Below the pieces are notes generated by a model. It saw only the letters and a list, made by a program, of their open reading frames with translations. It did no database searches and was not told where the DNA came from. The position numbers and the translations under genes are program-made. A stretch of 6,175 nt of DNA, from positions 3,606 through 9,780 of the forward strand of contig MGNI01000068.1 in NCBI GenBank assembly GCA_001795115.1, read 5' to 3'. Every line of letters starts with the position of its first letter. Positions within the stretch are counted from its first letter, which is position 1. This document shows positions 1-5,195 of this stretch, piece after piece. Source of the DNA: Chloroflexi bacterium RBG_16_48_8. GTDB taxonomy: Bacteria > Chloroflexota > Anaerolineae > Anaerolineales > E44-bin32.

Positions 1-104
1 GAGCCTGCTCCAACGCCTAAAGCGTATAAAACAAGTTCCTTCCAGTCATATTCCTTGGTGAACGGGCCGAATTCCCTGCCCAAGATATCCAGATTTATTC
101 CCAT
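1..104 (-). CDS. MaoC-like / 2-enoyl-CoA hydratase 2 type dehydratase, N-terminal fragment
   Basis: Only the first 34 codons are in the window; the gene runs off the left edge. The visible peptide opens MGINLDILGREF and ends LYALGVGAG. A short N-terminal segment leading into a 'YALGVGxG' motif is characteristic of the N-terminal domain of MaoC/hydratase-2 proteins, related to the hydratase part of peroxisomal multifunctional enzyme 2. From the family, the enzyme would hydrate trans-2-enoyl-CoA to 3-hydroxyacyl-CoA in the cytoplasm during fatty acid or related acyl-CoA metabolism. The ATG is chosen because a near-perfect Shine-Dalgarno sits 6 bases upstream. The catalytic Asp/His hot-dog motif lies outside the window, so the assignment rests on the N-terminal motif alone. 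It is separated from the transposase remnant by about 420 non-coding bases and looks independently transcribed. Confidence 0.72.
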   Translation of the reverse strand, partial: MGINLDILGREFGPFTKEYDWKELVLYALGVGAG

Positions 105-108
105 GGAA

Positions 109-118
109 CACCTCCTTT
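109..118 (-). promoter_or_regulatory. Strong ribosome binding site of the MaoC-like gene
   Basis: The minus strand reads AAAGGAGGTG, a nearly full complement of the 16S rRNA 3' end. Six bases separate its GGAGG core from the ATG at 104..102. This fixes the start codon and shows that the small edge fragment is a real gene. It is the best Shine-Dalgarno that clearly serves a recognised gene in the window. Confidence 0.85.
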
Positions 119-345
119 GTGATTTCCCAAAATCCTGGATGCGCTACGCGGTCTCAGGATGAATAGAAAAGTTCGAATGAAATGCATAGCCATGGAGTTT
201 TCAGGATCCTTTGTCAAGTGCTCCATATGAATGAAAGAATGAAGAATACATGGTGAGAAATCGTACCCGGGTAAGGTACCTACGAAGTTCCTACACTGGT
301 GAAAATACGCTGCTCATGCTTGAAATGTGAGTTCCTGCAGCATGT
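119..345. other. Non-coding leader region upstream of the MaoC-like gene
   Basis: No convincing gene is present. On the minus strand there is a perfect -35-like TTGACA at 217..212, but no good -10 lies 16-18 bases downstream of it, so I do not call a promoter. The hexamer sits inside the loop of a 6-bp inverted repeat (ATGGAG/CTCCAT) at about 192-228. Further left in transcription order is an imperfect dyad around a GGTACC palindrome near 261-285. These may be operator-like elements, but nothing ties them to a known regulator. Confidence 0.35.
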
Positions 346-356
346 ATGGGGATAGA

Positions 357-394
357 AATTAAAACCAGTCCAACAACCCTTCAAGTCGGACTGG
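357..394 (-). terminator. Possible intrinsic terminator downstream of the transposase remnant
   Basis: On the minus strand, CCAGTCC (394..388) and GGACTGG (371..365) form a perfect 7-bp stem with a 16-base loop. It is followed immediately by TTTTAATTT. An outer pair, ATGGGG/CCCCAT (346-351 and 412-417), could extend the structure. It lies about 130 bases past the transposase stop and upstream of the MaoC-like gene, so it could insulate that gene from transcripts of the element. The loop is long for a classic terminator and the T-run is broken by AA. Confidence 0.42.
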
Positions 395-526
395 ATCATA
401 CAATCCTCATACCCCATTGCCCTACCCCGTCAAGGATTAATCTTGTGTTATCGAAACAAGAAGGCGCTCAATCATTTACGCTAATCATATATGAGGACGG
501 TTGCAATTTCAATCGGGTGTATTCAT

Positions 527-1498
527 TCAGTACATATGCGACGATTTTGGATTTGAAACCAATCCTGAGTAGCATTCACGAAGATACTCTGCTGGAGTCA
601 TTACATCAAGCGAATGATATGGCCGAACGGTGTTGTAGAAGACCTCCCAATCCCGGAGTGCCTCATCGACGCTCTTCAAATCCAACTCCCCCATATACAG
701 GTCATGGAACTCCTCTGTATGCGTCCGTTGGGCTCGCTCCTCATGTCCGTTCAGTTTCGGTGATCGAGGTGGGAGCACAAATAGGCGGATATTTTTCTCT
801 GCACAGGCCTGCTCAAACTAGGCCATGAACTCGCTGCCCCCATCCACCTGGATCGCTCGCACTGGAAAGGGGGTTCGTTTGACCAGCGTTTCCAGGAACT
901 TACTGGCATTCCCTGCAGATGCACTCCGATACGCCTCCACCACGTCCCAGCGAGAAATCATATCCCTGGCCGTGAAATGCTTGAAGGCTACATTCGGCAG
1001 TGGTCGAAAATCTAACGTGTCTACCTGCACCAGTTCCCCTGGTTTCTTCGCCCGGTACTCCTTCGGCTTCCGCATGGCGTAGGTGCGCACCAGTCGGCGT
1101 TTTCGTCTGGTGATCCCATTTCGAGGTGGTTCTCTAAGCACACCTCCTGCTTTCTGCCGCTTGAGGATCCGCCCAACCGTCGAGATGGAAGTTGGCCAGC
1201 CTTCCCGCTGTAGCAGCTTCCACAGCTTCTCTTTGCCCATCCCAGGATGTTCTTCACGCAACTTCAGAACAGCCTCCGCCAGCTCCGGCCTCCATTGAGG
1301 TCGACGCACTCGTTTCGGCCGACGATCCCCCTCCTCCAGGCCGATCAATCCCCTCTCTTCCACACATTTCTGCCAGCGATACGACGTCGAACGTAGTACC
1401 CGCAATATATCTACCGCCCGTTGCGCAGAATTGCCTGCCTCGCGCAAACGTTGCCAGGCCTTCAGCCACCGCAGTCGTTCACGGGCTGCCTCACTCAT
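527..1498 (-). pseudogene. IS481-like (rve/DDE) transposase, interrupted by an in-frame amber codon
   Basis: One continuous frame of 323 codons plus stop encodes a helix-turn-helix N-terminus followed by an integrase-type catalytic core, a typical size for this group. Residues about 1-60 hold the HTH and the RWQKCVEERGLIGL linker motif. The catalytic core has Asp160 (QVDTLDF), Asp219 (QVDGGSEF) and Glu254 in LNGHEERAQR. The C-terminus has FYNTVRPYHSLDVMTPAEYL, the conserved IS481/IS3-type tail. Codon 227 is TAG (plus 818-820), directly after the GGSEFMA motif. The downstream 96 codons stay open in the same frame, so this is one point nonsense mutation and not a frameshift. GAG (Glu) is the likely ancestral codon, by inference. 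In the third catalytic motif, the Val that usually precedes the catalytic Glu is Glu here. The start is ATG at 1498 with only a weak GAG ahead of it. No ATG, GTG or TTG lies between it and an upstream in-frame TGA. Confidence 0.88.
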
Positions 1499-1555
1499 CT
1501 CAATTGGGCGTTTCGGGAAACGTAGTAGAATGTGCTGGGTAGTCCTACTATCCGT

Positions 1556-1602
1556 ATTGGAGCCTCCTGTTTGTCTTTTCCTGACTCAAGGATGGCTCCA
1601 AT
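1556..1602. repeat. Inverted repeat / stem-loop upstream of the transposase
   Basis: ATTGGAGCC (1556-1564) and GGCTCCAAT (1594-1602) are perfect 9-bp arms. They extend inward by TCCT/AGGA with one unpaired T, leaving a 20-base loop. The structure lies 58 bases upstream of the transposase ATG. Comparable stem-loops near IS ends can block transcription entering from outside or form part of the end recognised by the transposase. Which applies here cannot be decided from the sequence. Confidence 0.55.
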
Positions 1603-1655
1603 TACTTTTCTTCGCTACTGTCTCACATCTATTGGAATGTACCCGTTCAATCCGA

Positions 1656-1967
1656 GGTTCAGGCAAAAGTTCGGACACAGATATCTCTTGAGGTTTTTTA
1701 CTTGTCATGATTTCTTTCCAAACATTTTCAAGTCTTGCATCATAGGGTATCCCATGATTGCGAGACTAAATCTATATGCCGTTTACATGATAAGAGGGTT
1801 ACCTCATCATTGAGAGTGATTTTTACCTCACCCCCTTGGCTCCACTCTCCGTACTTTAGCAACCATCAAGATCAAGAAACCTTAAGCGGAAAGGAGGGAA
1901 AGAGATTGTGAAGGGGGGGCAAGAATTGAGCAACCAGGGCAAATGTCCGAACTCTTGTCCGAAAACC
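1656..1967. repeat. Pair of imperfect terminal inverted repeats (MITE-like or facing IS ends)
   Basis: The left arm (1656-1677) ends AAAGTTCGGACA. The right arm (1944-1967) begins TGTCCGAACTCTTG. Compared as reverse complements they match at 17 of 22 ungapped positions, including a perfect 9-mer GTTCGGACA/TGTCCGAAC. The right arm itself contains TGTCCGAA twice, 12 bases apart, and the left arm has a decayed second copy. The 266 bases between the arms hold no convincing gene. Two readings fit: a roughly 312-bp non-autonomous element, or back-to-back ends of two IS copies, one being the transposase remnant to the left. No target duplication is apparent. Confidence 0.45.
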
Positions 1968-2103
1968 AGGGTATCAGGATAGGGTATATTTAACCTGATT
2001 TTGCCACCTTTTTTACTCATGAGTTAGAGGGTTATCCCACAGCCATCATCCCGCGTGTAGGTCATACAACCATTTTTAAATTGCAGCCCAAGGATGCTTG
2101 ACT
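1709..2103. other. Non-coding region between the nitroreductase gene and the transposase remnant
   Basis: Nothing recognisable is encoded here on either strand. The stretch includes the inner part and right arm of the MITE-like repeat. It also contains purine-rich runs (a seven-G run near 1913-1919) and several variants of 'agggtat(c)' at about 1743, 1969 and 1979. A short palindrome, ACTCATGAGT, lies near 2016-2025 next to a T-tract (A-tract on the minus strand). That last feature is on the wrong side to be a classic terminator for the nitroreductase gene, which ends at 2104. No clear terminator for that gene is visible. Confidence 0.4.
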
Positions 2104-2829
2104 TTACTGCGGCCGACCGACAGGGATGAGGTAAAGTGGTTCATGATGACTGGGAAGACCCAGAAGAGATTGCACCCGTTTATCCTCAAAAGCGCCAATA
2201 GGTGTCGCTCCCAGATCAAGAGAAACCGCTTGAAGAAGCAAGTTTTGTGCAGCATGACCAGCTTCGAGATGAACGTATCTGGGAGAGCGAGCAGGACCAT
2301 ATTTCACCTCCACTCTCTCATAGACTACTGTAAGGACAAATGTCACCGGTGCTTCAGAAATTGGCTCTTGATTGAGTGCAGCATTGCAAAGCTCTGCACG
2401 CAGGTCGCCCTCCTGGATTAAGGTAAGGGAATGATCCTGTGGATCATAATGGGATAGCCCTTCTTCGGAAACCACGTAAAGTTCAATGGGATAAAGCGCC
2501 CCAGCAGAGGGTGCTGTTCGATATCCCCTCGGATCCGTAATCCCTTGAGCAGCCCAAAGCAGCTGAGAGATCTCATCGATGCTGAGCGGTTCATCGGTAA
2601 ATTCCCGTACGGATCTTCGATTTCGAAGCGCCCTTTCGAGCGAAAGCTCACCATCCATGATCGGGGTAGGCAACGAAGTCCTTTTCGTCATACTTGTCTC
2701 CGATGTTGAAGTCTGATATTGAGGCTCAACACTACAAGCGTATAAAGAAACGGTAAAGGAAAATAGGAGAACTGGCAGGATAGATCTCAGGAACCTCTGA
2801 GAAAGTTGATATTCGTGCACTCGTTTCAT
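2104..2829 (-). CDS. SagB/ThcOx-type nitroreductase-fold flavoprotein with lipoprotein signal peptide
   Basis: The 241-residue protein has a basic N-terminus, a hydrophobic stretch at about 17-30 and a lipobox-like LYAC with Cys32, so it looks exported and lipid-anchored. Residues 60-241 form a SagB-type dehydrogenase domain of the nitroreductase superfamily. The motifs are RRSVREF (71-77), the FMN-binding YRTAPSAGALYPIELYVV block (103-120), the HLEAGHAAQNLLLQA helix with LGATPIGAF (187-214), and PLYLIPVGRP near the end. Family members bind FMN and oxidise or reduce small substrates; in RiPP clusters SagB makes thiazoles and oxazoles. No YcaO, SagC or SagD partner or precursor peptide is present, so a RiPP role is unsupported and the substrate is unknown. 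The ATG at 2829 is preferred over an in-frame TTG nine bases earlier because it gives a normal signal peptide. The ribosome site is weak (GTGGA). Confidence 0.82.
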   Translation of the reverse strand: MKRVHEYQLSQRFLRSILPVLLFSFTVSLYACSVEPQYQTSTSETSMTKRTSLPTPIMDGELSLERALRNRRSVREFTDEPLSIDEISQLLWAAQGITDPRGYRTAPSAGALYPIELYVVSEEGLSHYDPQDHSLTLIQEGDLRAELCNAALNQEPISEAPVTFVLTVVYERVEVKYGPARSPRYVHLEAGHAAQNLLLQAVSLDLGATPIGAFEDKRVQSLLGLPSHHEPLYLIPVGRPQ

Positions 2830-2962
2830 ATTCCACAACCCAAATACTAGAGTTAATCTCGAATCGTTCTTCTGAAAGAGAAGGTGAGGCTGAAATCAAC
2901 TCAAAGGATTGCTTTCGGCCACCAGTGGTGATCAGCACCTGGTTTAAGGATCAGATCGAATG

Positions 2963-3019
2963 TCAACTGCTGTGGCAGTGGAGCGGTATCAGGTATGTTA
3001 TTAGCAACCCGTCTTGCAC
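2963..3019 (-). CDS. Possible 18-residue leader peptide ahead of the nitroreductase gene
   Basis: A GTG-started ORF of 18 codons plus TGA has AGGAGG at 3033..3028, eight bases upstream. Another strong SD-like GGAGGTGAT lies just before that. The AGGAGG is part of a perfect palindrome GGAGGCCTCC (3023-3032), so it could be hidden in RNA or DNA structure. The peptide reads approximately MQDGLLITYLIPLHCHSS and matches no family I recognise. It ends about 130 bases before the nitroreductase ATG. A leader or attenuator peptide is possible, but a chance ORF of this length is common. Confidence 0.22.
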   Translation of the reverse strand: MQDGLLITYLIPLHCHSS

Positions 3020-3055
3020 CCTGGAGGCCTCCTGATCATCACCTCCCTCTTTACT

Positions 3056-3084
3056 ATATTACTTCACTAAGGGAATGGCATCAA
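3056..3084 (-). promoter_or_regulatory. Sigma-70-like promoter candidate driving the nitroreductase gene
   Basis: On the minus strand TTGATG (3084..3079) is followed after exactly 17 bases by TAATAT (3061..3056), overlapped by TATAGT (3058..3053). Both hexamers match consensus at four positions (TATAGT at five). Transcription would start near 3050, just downstream of the two-hairpin terminator and about 220 bases before the nitroreductase ATG, giving a long leader. The position between a terminator and a gene supports the call; the match itself is only moderate. Confidence 0.4.
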
Positions 3085-3114
3085 CATCCCGGAACCCATT
3101 AGATAACTCACCTG

Positions 3115-3174
3115 AAAAAAGGCCACTCAGTTGAGAGGAACCAGCCTATGTGGGGTTGCGTTGCCTCCCCACAT
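3115..3174 (-). terminator. Two-hairpin terminator-like element, copy A, after the sortase gene
   Basis: In minus-strand order, the first hairpin has arms ATGTGGGG and CCCCACAT (3174..3148, loop 11). It is followed at once by a second hairpin whose AGGC/GCCT base (3147..3120) encloses CTC-AACT-GAG and which ends in six T residues (3120..3115). A stem followed by a T-run is the hallmark of an intrinsic terminator. It lies 145 bases past the sortase stop. The sequence, plus an adjoining AGGTGAGTTA (3113..3104), recurs as copy B at 5382-5461, so it is more than a generic terminator. Confidence 0.65.
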
Positions 3175-3318
3175 CACCCTCTTATCCAATACCAAAGGAA
3201 CATTGCTTGTTCAGTGGAATACACCGAACCCATGAACATCTAAACCAATGTTAGGTATTCACAAAGGATTAGCTGATAAATATGAAAATCGGATCTCTTT
3301 TGGGTGGGAGAGAAGGAG

Positions 3319-4059
3319 TCAAAATGAGAGCAAATCGAAAAGGGAGAAACGCTCTGTAGCTGGATAAGCAATGACAAAATACCTGCCCCAGTTGGGATCC
3401 CCGTTGTATTCCATGCAGGTTTGAAGGACAACCCGGTGAGGGACTGCATAAATGAGGTTGAAGAGATCCGTGCTGGACATGTCTTTTCCTCTTTCATCCA
3501 CGGGTCGAAAGACGGAATAGGGGTTTTTTGGATCAAGAGCTTGGTAGAGCAACATTTCACCAACAACATATCTGCGTGACCCGCCATCCTCCAGGATGAC
3601 CCTCACTTCTTGACCCATCTGAAGTTCATAAAAAACAGAACCTGCCAACGTATTGTGAGCTAAGAAACCCATCGATCCATAATCACTTGCCAGACGAAAT
3701 TGAGTGATGGTATTGGAAGCGGATGAGACAAACCACGGTTTATCCTCTGGCTGTTGTACAACAGGAAGCGTAAACATCCCGGGAGCATAAATGCCTACAA
3801 CCCTTTTTGGATCTCTCGTATCTGTTGCAGAGATAAAATCCAAAAGATTGAGCGATGAAAATTCCCCTGTAGTCTGTAAAGCCAACCTTGATCCAACATT
3901 TGAGGGACTTTCCAAGGATGCTAACGCGGCTTGTACGGGTTGTGGATTAAAGAGGAGAAAGCTGGTTACGAATAGAAATACGATCGAGAAAAGGGAGCCA
4001 ACAATAAATCGCTCTCGTTTAAGTTTAGGTTTTACCAATCCAATTAAACTTGTGTTCAT
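3319..4059 (-). CDS. Membrane-anchored sortase-family transpeptidase (divergent)
   Basis: The 246-residue protein has a basic N-terminus and one membrane segment at about 18-37, followed by an extracytoplasmic domain. The expected sortase residues are all visible in order: His135 in GFLAHNTLAG, Cys215 in VVLQTCMEYNG (the TLxTC-like motif), and Arg226 in NWGRYFVIAYP. Sortases are Cys transpeptidases that cut a sorting signal on an exported protein and join it to the cell surface or a pilus. The class cannot be assigned from this sequence, and no LPXTG-like substrate is encoded in the window. Alternatively it may act on a different signal or be an orphan sortase. The ATG is the only reasonable start; upstream AGG is weak and 12 bases away. 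It has its own promoter candidate and a terminator 145 bases after the stop, suggesting a single-gene transcript. Confidence 0.78.
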   Translation of the reverse strand: MNTSLIGLVKPKLKRERFIVGSLFSIVFLFVTSFLLFNPQPVQAALASLESPSNVGSRLALQTTGEFSSLNLLDFISATDTRDPKRVVGIYAPGMFTLPVVQQPEDKPWFVSSASNTITQFRLASDYGSMGFLAHNTLAGSVFYELQMGQEVRVILEDGGSRRYVVGEMLLYQALDPKNPYSVFRPVDERGKDMSSTDLFNLIYAVPHRVVLQTCMEYNGDPNWGRYFVIAYPATERFSLFDLLSF

Positions 4060-4394
4060 TAAGCAAAAAAACCTACTTCACCAACCACAAGTCTGACATA
4101 TAGATACTAAGGGTTGACACATCCCATTTCAATATCTGCGAACGTGATGTAAGTCAGTTGTAAGCCATTCTCTCTAAAGCTGTTGGATGTGAAAGTGGGC
4201 AGTAAATATGAAGCGGCATATCAGTGAGATCTGCCTTGGGAGGCACTTGGAAAACTCAAGTGTCAATGGTTCGATTGGTTCGATTCTGAATGGACCATTC
4301 CTGCCATGACCAAAGCGATCAGATCTCTCTCCGATCACTTGGGGTGCTAATCATGAAAGAATTCCCTAAAAATTGCAGTAAATCAGAAATGGAC
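4060..4394. other. Intergenic region between CAP protein and sortase genes
   Basis: No gene is supported. Visible structure includes a promoter candidate close to the sortase gene (4104-4132) and a tight hairpin TGCCT-TGGG-AGGCA at about 4232-4245. It also includes a tandem nonamer (4267-4284) with an overlapping perfect 13-base odd palindrome GAATGGACCATTC (4288-4300). On the minus strand a 6-bp hairpin with arms GTGATC/GATCGC lies near 4338-4315. It is followed only by TTT, so it is a weak candidate terminator for the CAP gene. Confidence 0.45.
4104..4132 (-). promoter_or_regulatory. Promoter candidate for the sortase gene
   Basis: On the minus strand TTGAAA (4132..4127) and TAGTAT (4109..4104) are separated by 17 bases. 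They match the sigma-70 consensus at four or five positions each. The start of transcription would be about 40 bases upstream of the sortase ATG, a normal leader length. The match is moderate and unsupported by any other evidence. Confidence 0.35.
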
Positions 4395-5117
4395 CTACCT
4401 CTGAACGTGTGAGAGGAAAAGAAGGTAAAACCTCGGATCGCAATCCAAGGAGGGGGATTGGCGCGCCTCCATGGTCGAACCTAGATCAGCCCTCCAATAG
4501 AACCAATGTTCCGAATTGGAATCATAAGTATATCCGACACCGATGTGTTTATAATTCTCGTCTAAAAGCCGGGCTTTATGCCCAGGGCTATTCATCCAGG
4601 CTTTCACAACATCTTCATGTGAGGGAAAACCACCCGCGATGACCTCGCCCAGACGGATGTAGGGATAGGCCCCCTCTTCTGAAATTCTGACATCAAACGT
4701 GCGACCCAGGGAATCCACATGGTCCAGGGGCACTTCGCTCTCCGCCGCCATATCATCACTCATCCACCGAGCTGCTGTCTGCAAGCGTACATCCAGTTCA
4801 AGGGAGGGGAGTCCAACCAGATTTCTCTCATGGTTTATAAAAAAGATGACCTGTTGTTCGAAGGAGGAAGGGCATTCGCTGATGGGATCACTGCTAAAAG
4901 CAGGGAATGGAAAGACGGTTTCAACTTGATACGCCTTTCGATCACATCGGCTTCCATCAAAATGAGACGAGTTCCCCACTTTCACTTCGTTTAAAGAAGC
5001 GACCACTCCATCGCTTCCAGCCATAGATAAAGCAGGAGTGGTCCACACCGACACAAGTAGCAAGAGCGCTAAGCTCAAATATGGCAACCTTCCCAAACCC
5101 ACCTCTTTAATTTTCAC
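4395..5117 (-). CDS. Secreted CAP/SCP-domain protein (YkwD-like)
   Basis: The 240-residue protein begins with a signal peptide: hydrophobic core about 11-25, with likely cleavage after ALSMA near residue 33. A CAP (cysteine-rich secretory/PR-1) domain spans about 88-215: FFINHERNLVGLPSLELD, His133 in LDHVDS, Glu158 in LGEVIAGG, His180 in MNSPGHKARLL, then HIGVGYTY and HWFYWRADLG. The His, Glu and His positions are the conserved cavity residues of the family. Bacterial members are extracellular and most have no defined activity. Three cysteines (58, 82, 226) lie outside the core and could form one disulfide. No cell-wall sorting signal is seen at the C-terminus, so it is not an obvious sortase substrate. 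The GTG start is chosen because AAGGA lies five bases upstream. The gene is separated from its neighbours by 335 and 419 bases, which suggests its own transcript. Confidence 0.85.
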   Translation of the reverse strand: MKIKEVGLGRLPYLSLALLLLVSVWTTPALSMAGSDGVVASLNEVKVGNSSHFDGSRCDRKAYQVETVFPFPAFSSDPISECPSSFEQQVIFFINHERNLVGLPSLELDVRLQTAARWMSDDMAAESEVPLDHVDSLGRTFDVRISEEGAYPYIRLGEVIAGGFPSHEDVVKAWMNSPGHKARLLDENYKHIGVGYTYDSNSEHWFYWRADLGSTMEARQSPSLDCDPRFYLLFLSHVQR

Positions 5118-5122
5118 ACCAA

Positions 5123-5127
5123 TCCTT
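5123..5127 (-). promoter_or_regulatory. Ribosome binding site fixing the GTG start of the CAP gene
   Basis: The minus strand reads AAGGA, five bases before the GTG at 5117..5115. It matters because the gene starts with GTG rather than ATG. The next in-frame GTG, five codons later, lacks such a site and would shorten the basic end of the signal peptide. Confidence 0.6.
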
Positions 5128-5195
5128 ACGCTTCAAGATGATTGGCCGGAAGTAATTTGACAAACAGTGAACGTAAAACCTAGCCAATCACTTAA

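Larger units (their letters stand above)
365..1677 (-). mobile_element. Degenerate IS481-like insertion sequence; limits approximate
   Basis: The certain part is the transposase pseudogene. The right limit is proposed at 1677, where the minus strand begins TGTCCGAACTTTTG reading into the element. IS481-family ends commonly begin TGT, and a similar sequence occurs inverted at 1944. No matching TGTCCGAAC-like left end is visible in bases 1-526 and no target-site duplication could be paired. The left limit given is simply the hairpin after the gene, so the left end may be lost or diverged. The right limit conflicts with an alternative in which the reading frame begins at 1708, outside this end. 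The element appears inactive because its only transposase gene carries an internal stop. Confidence 0.45.
2830..3318. other. Long intergenic region between sortase and nitroreductase genes
   Basis: This 489-base gap holds, in minus-strand order, the tail of the sortase transcript, a two-hairpin terminator (3174..3115) and a promoter candidate (3084..3056). It then holds a possible leader ORF (3019..2963) and about 130 bases of untranslated leader before the nitroreductase. That leader contains small hairpins: CTGC-TGTG-GCAG at about 2967-2978 and a CACCA/TGGTG dyad near 2920-2930. A perfect TTGACA on the minus strand at about 2966..2961 has no matching -10. No larger gene is supported. Confidence 0.5.

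Noticed and set aside
212..217. Perfect -35 hexamer TTGACA upstream of the MaoC-like gene
   Set aside because: No acceptable -10 lies 15-19 bases downstream; the nearest TATGCAT is 23 bases away.
346..828. Plus-strand ORF of 160 codons
   Set aside because: It overlaps the transposase antisense, has no ribosome binding site or recognisable domain, and its later half is low-complexity Pro/Arg/Ser typical of an antisense shadow.
1532..1813. Plus-strand ORF of 93 codons upstream of the transposase
   Set aside because: It crosses the stem-loop and the repeat arm, has no ribosome site, and has no recognisable protein features.
2098..2421. Plus-strand ORF of 107 codons within the nitroreductase gene
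   Set aside because: It lies antisense to a well-supported flavoprotein domain and shows no family features.
2104..2829. RiPP (thiazole/oxazole-modified peptide) biosynthesis cluster around the SagB-like gene
   Set aside because: No YcaO cyclodehydratase, E1-like partner, precursor peptide or transporter is encoded in the window.
2732..2938. Minus-strand ORF of 68 codons overlapping the nitroreductase start
   Set aside because: It is in a different frame over the signal peptide region, with no domain and no convincing start site.
3104..3174. Assignment of the two-hairpin element to a known riboswitch class (TPP, glycine, c-di-GMP, THF and others considered)
   Set aside because: Short matches such as CTGAGAG occur on one strand, but none of the required core motifs of these classes are present in order.
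3791..4096. Plus-strand ORF of 101 codons opposite the sortase N-terminus
   Set aside because: Antisense to the signal/anchor region of the sortase. Its basic, Arg/Lys-rich composition is the mirror of that hydrophobic segment.
4267..4284. CRISPR array
   Set aside because: Only a 9-base tandem duplication is present, with no spaced repeats of CRISPR length anywhere in the window and no cas genes.
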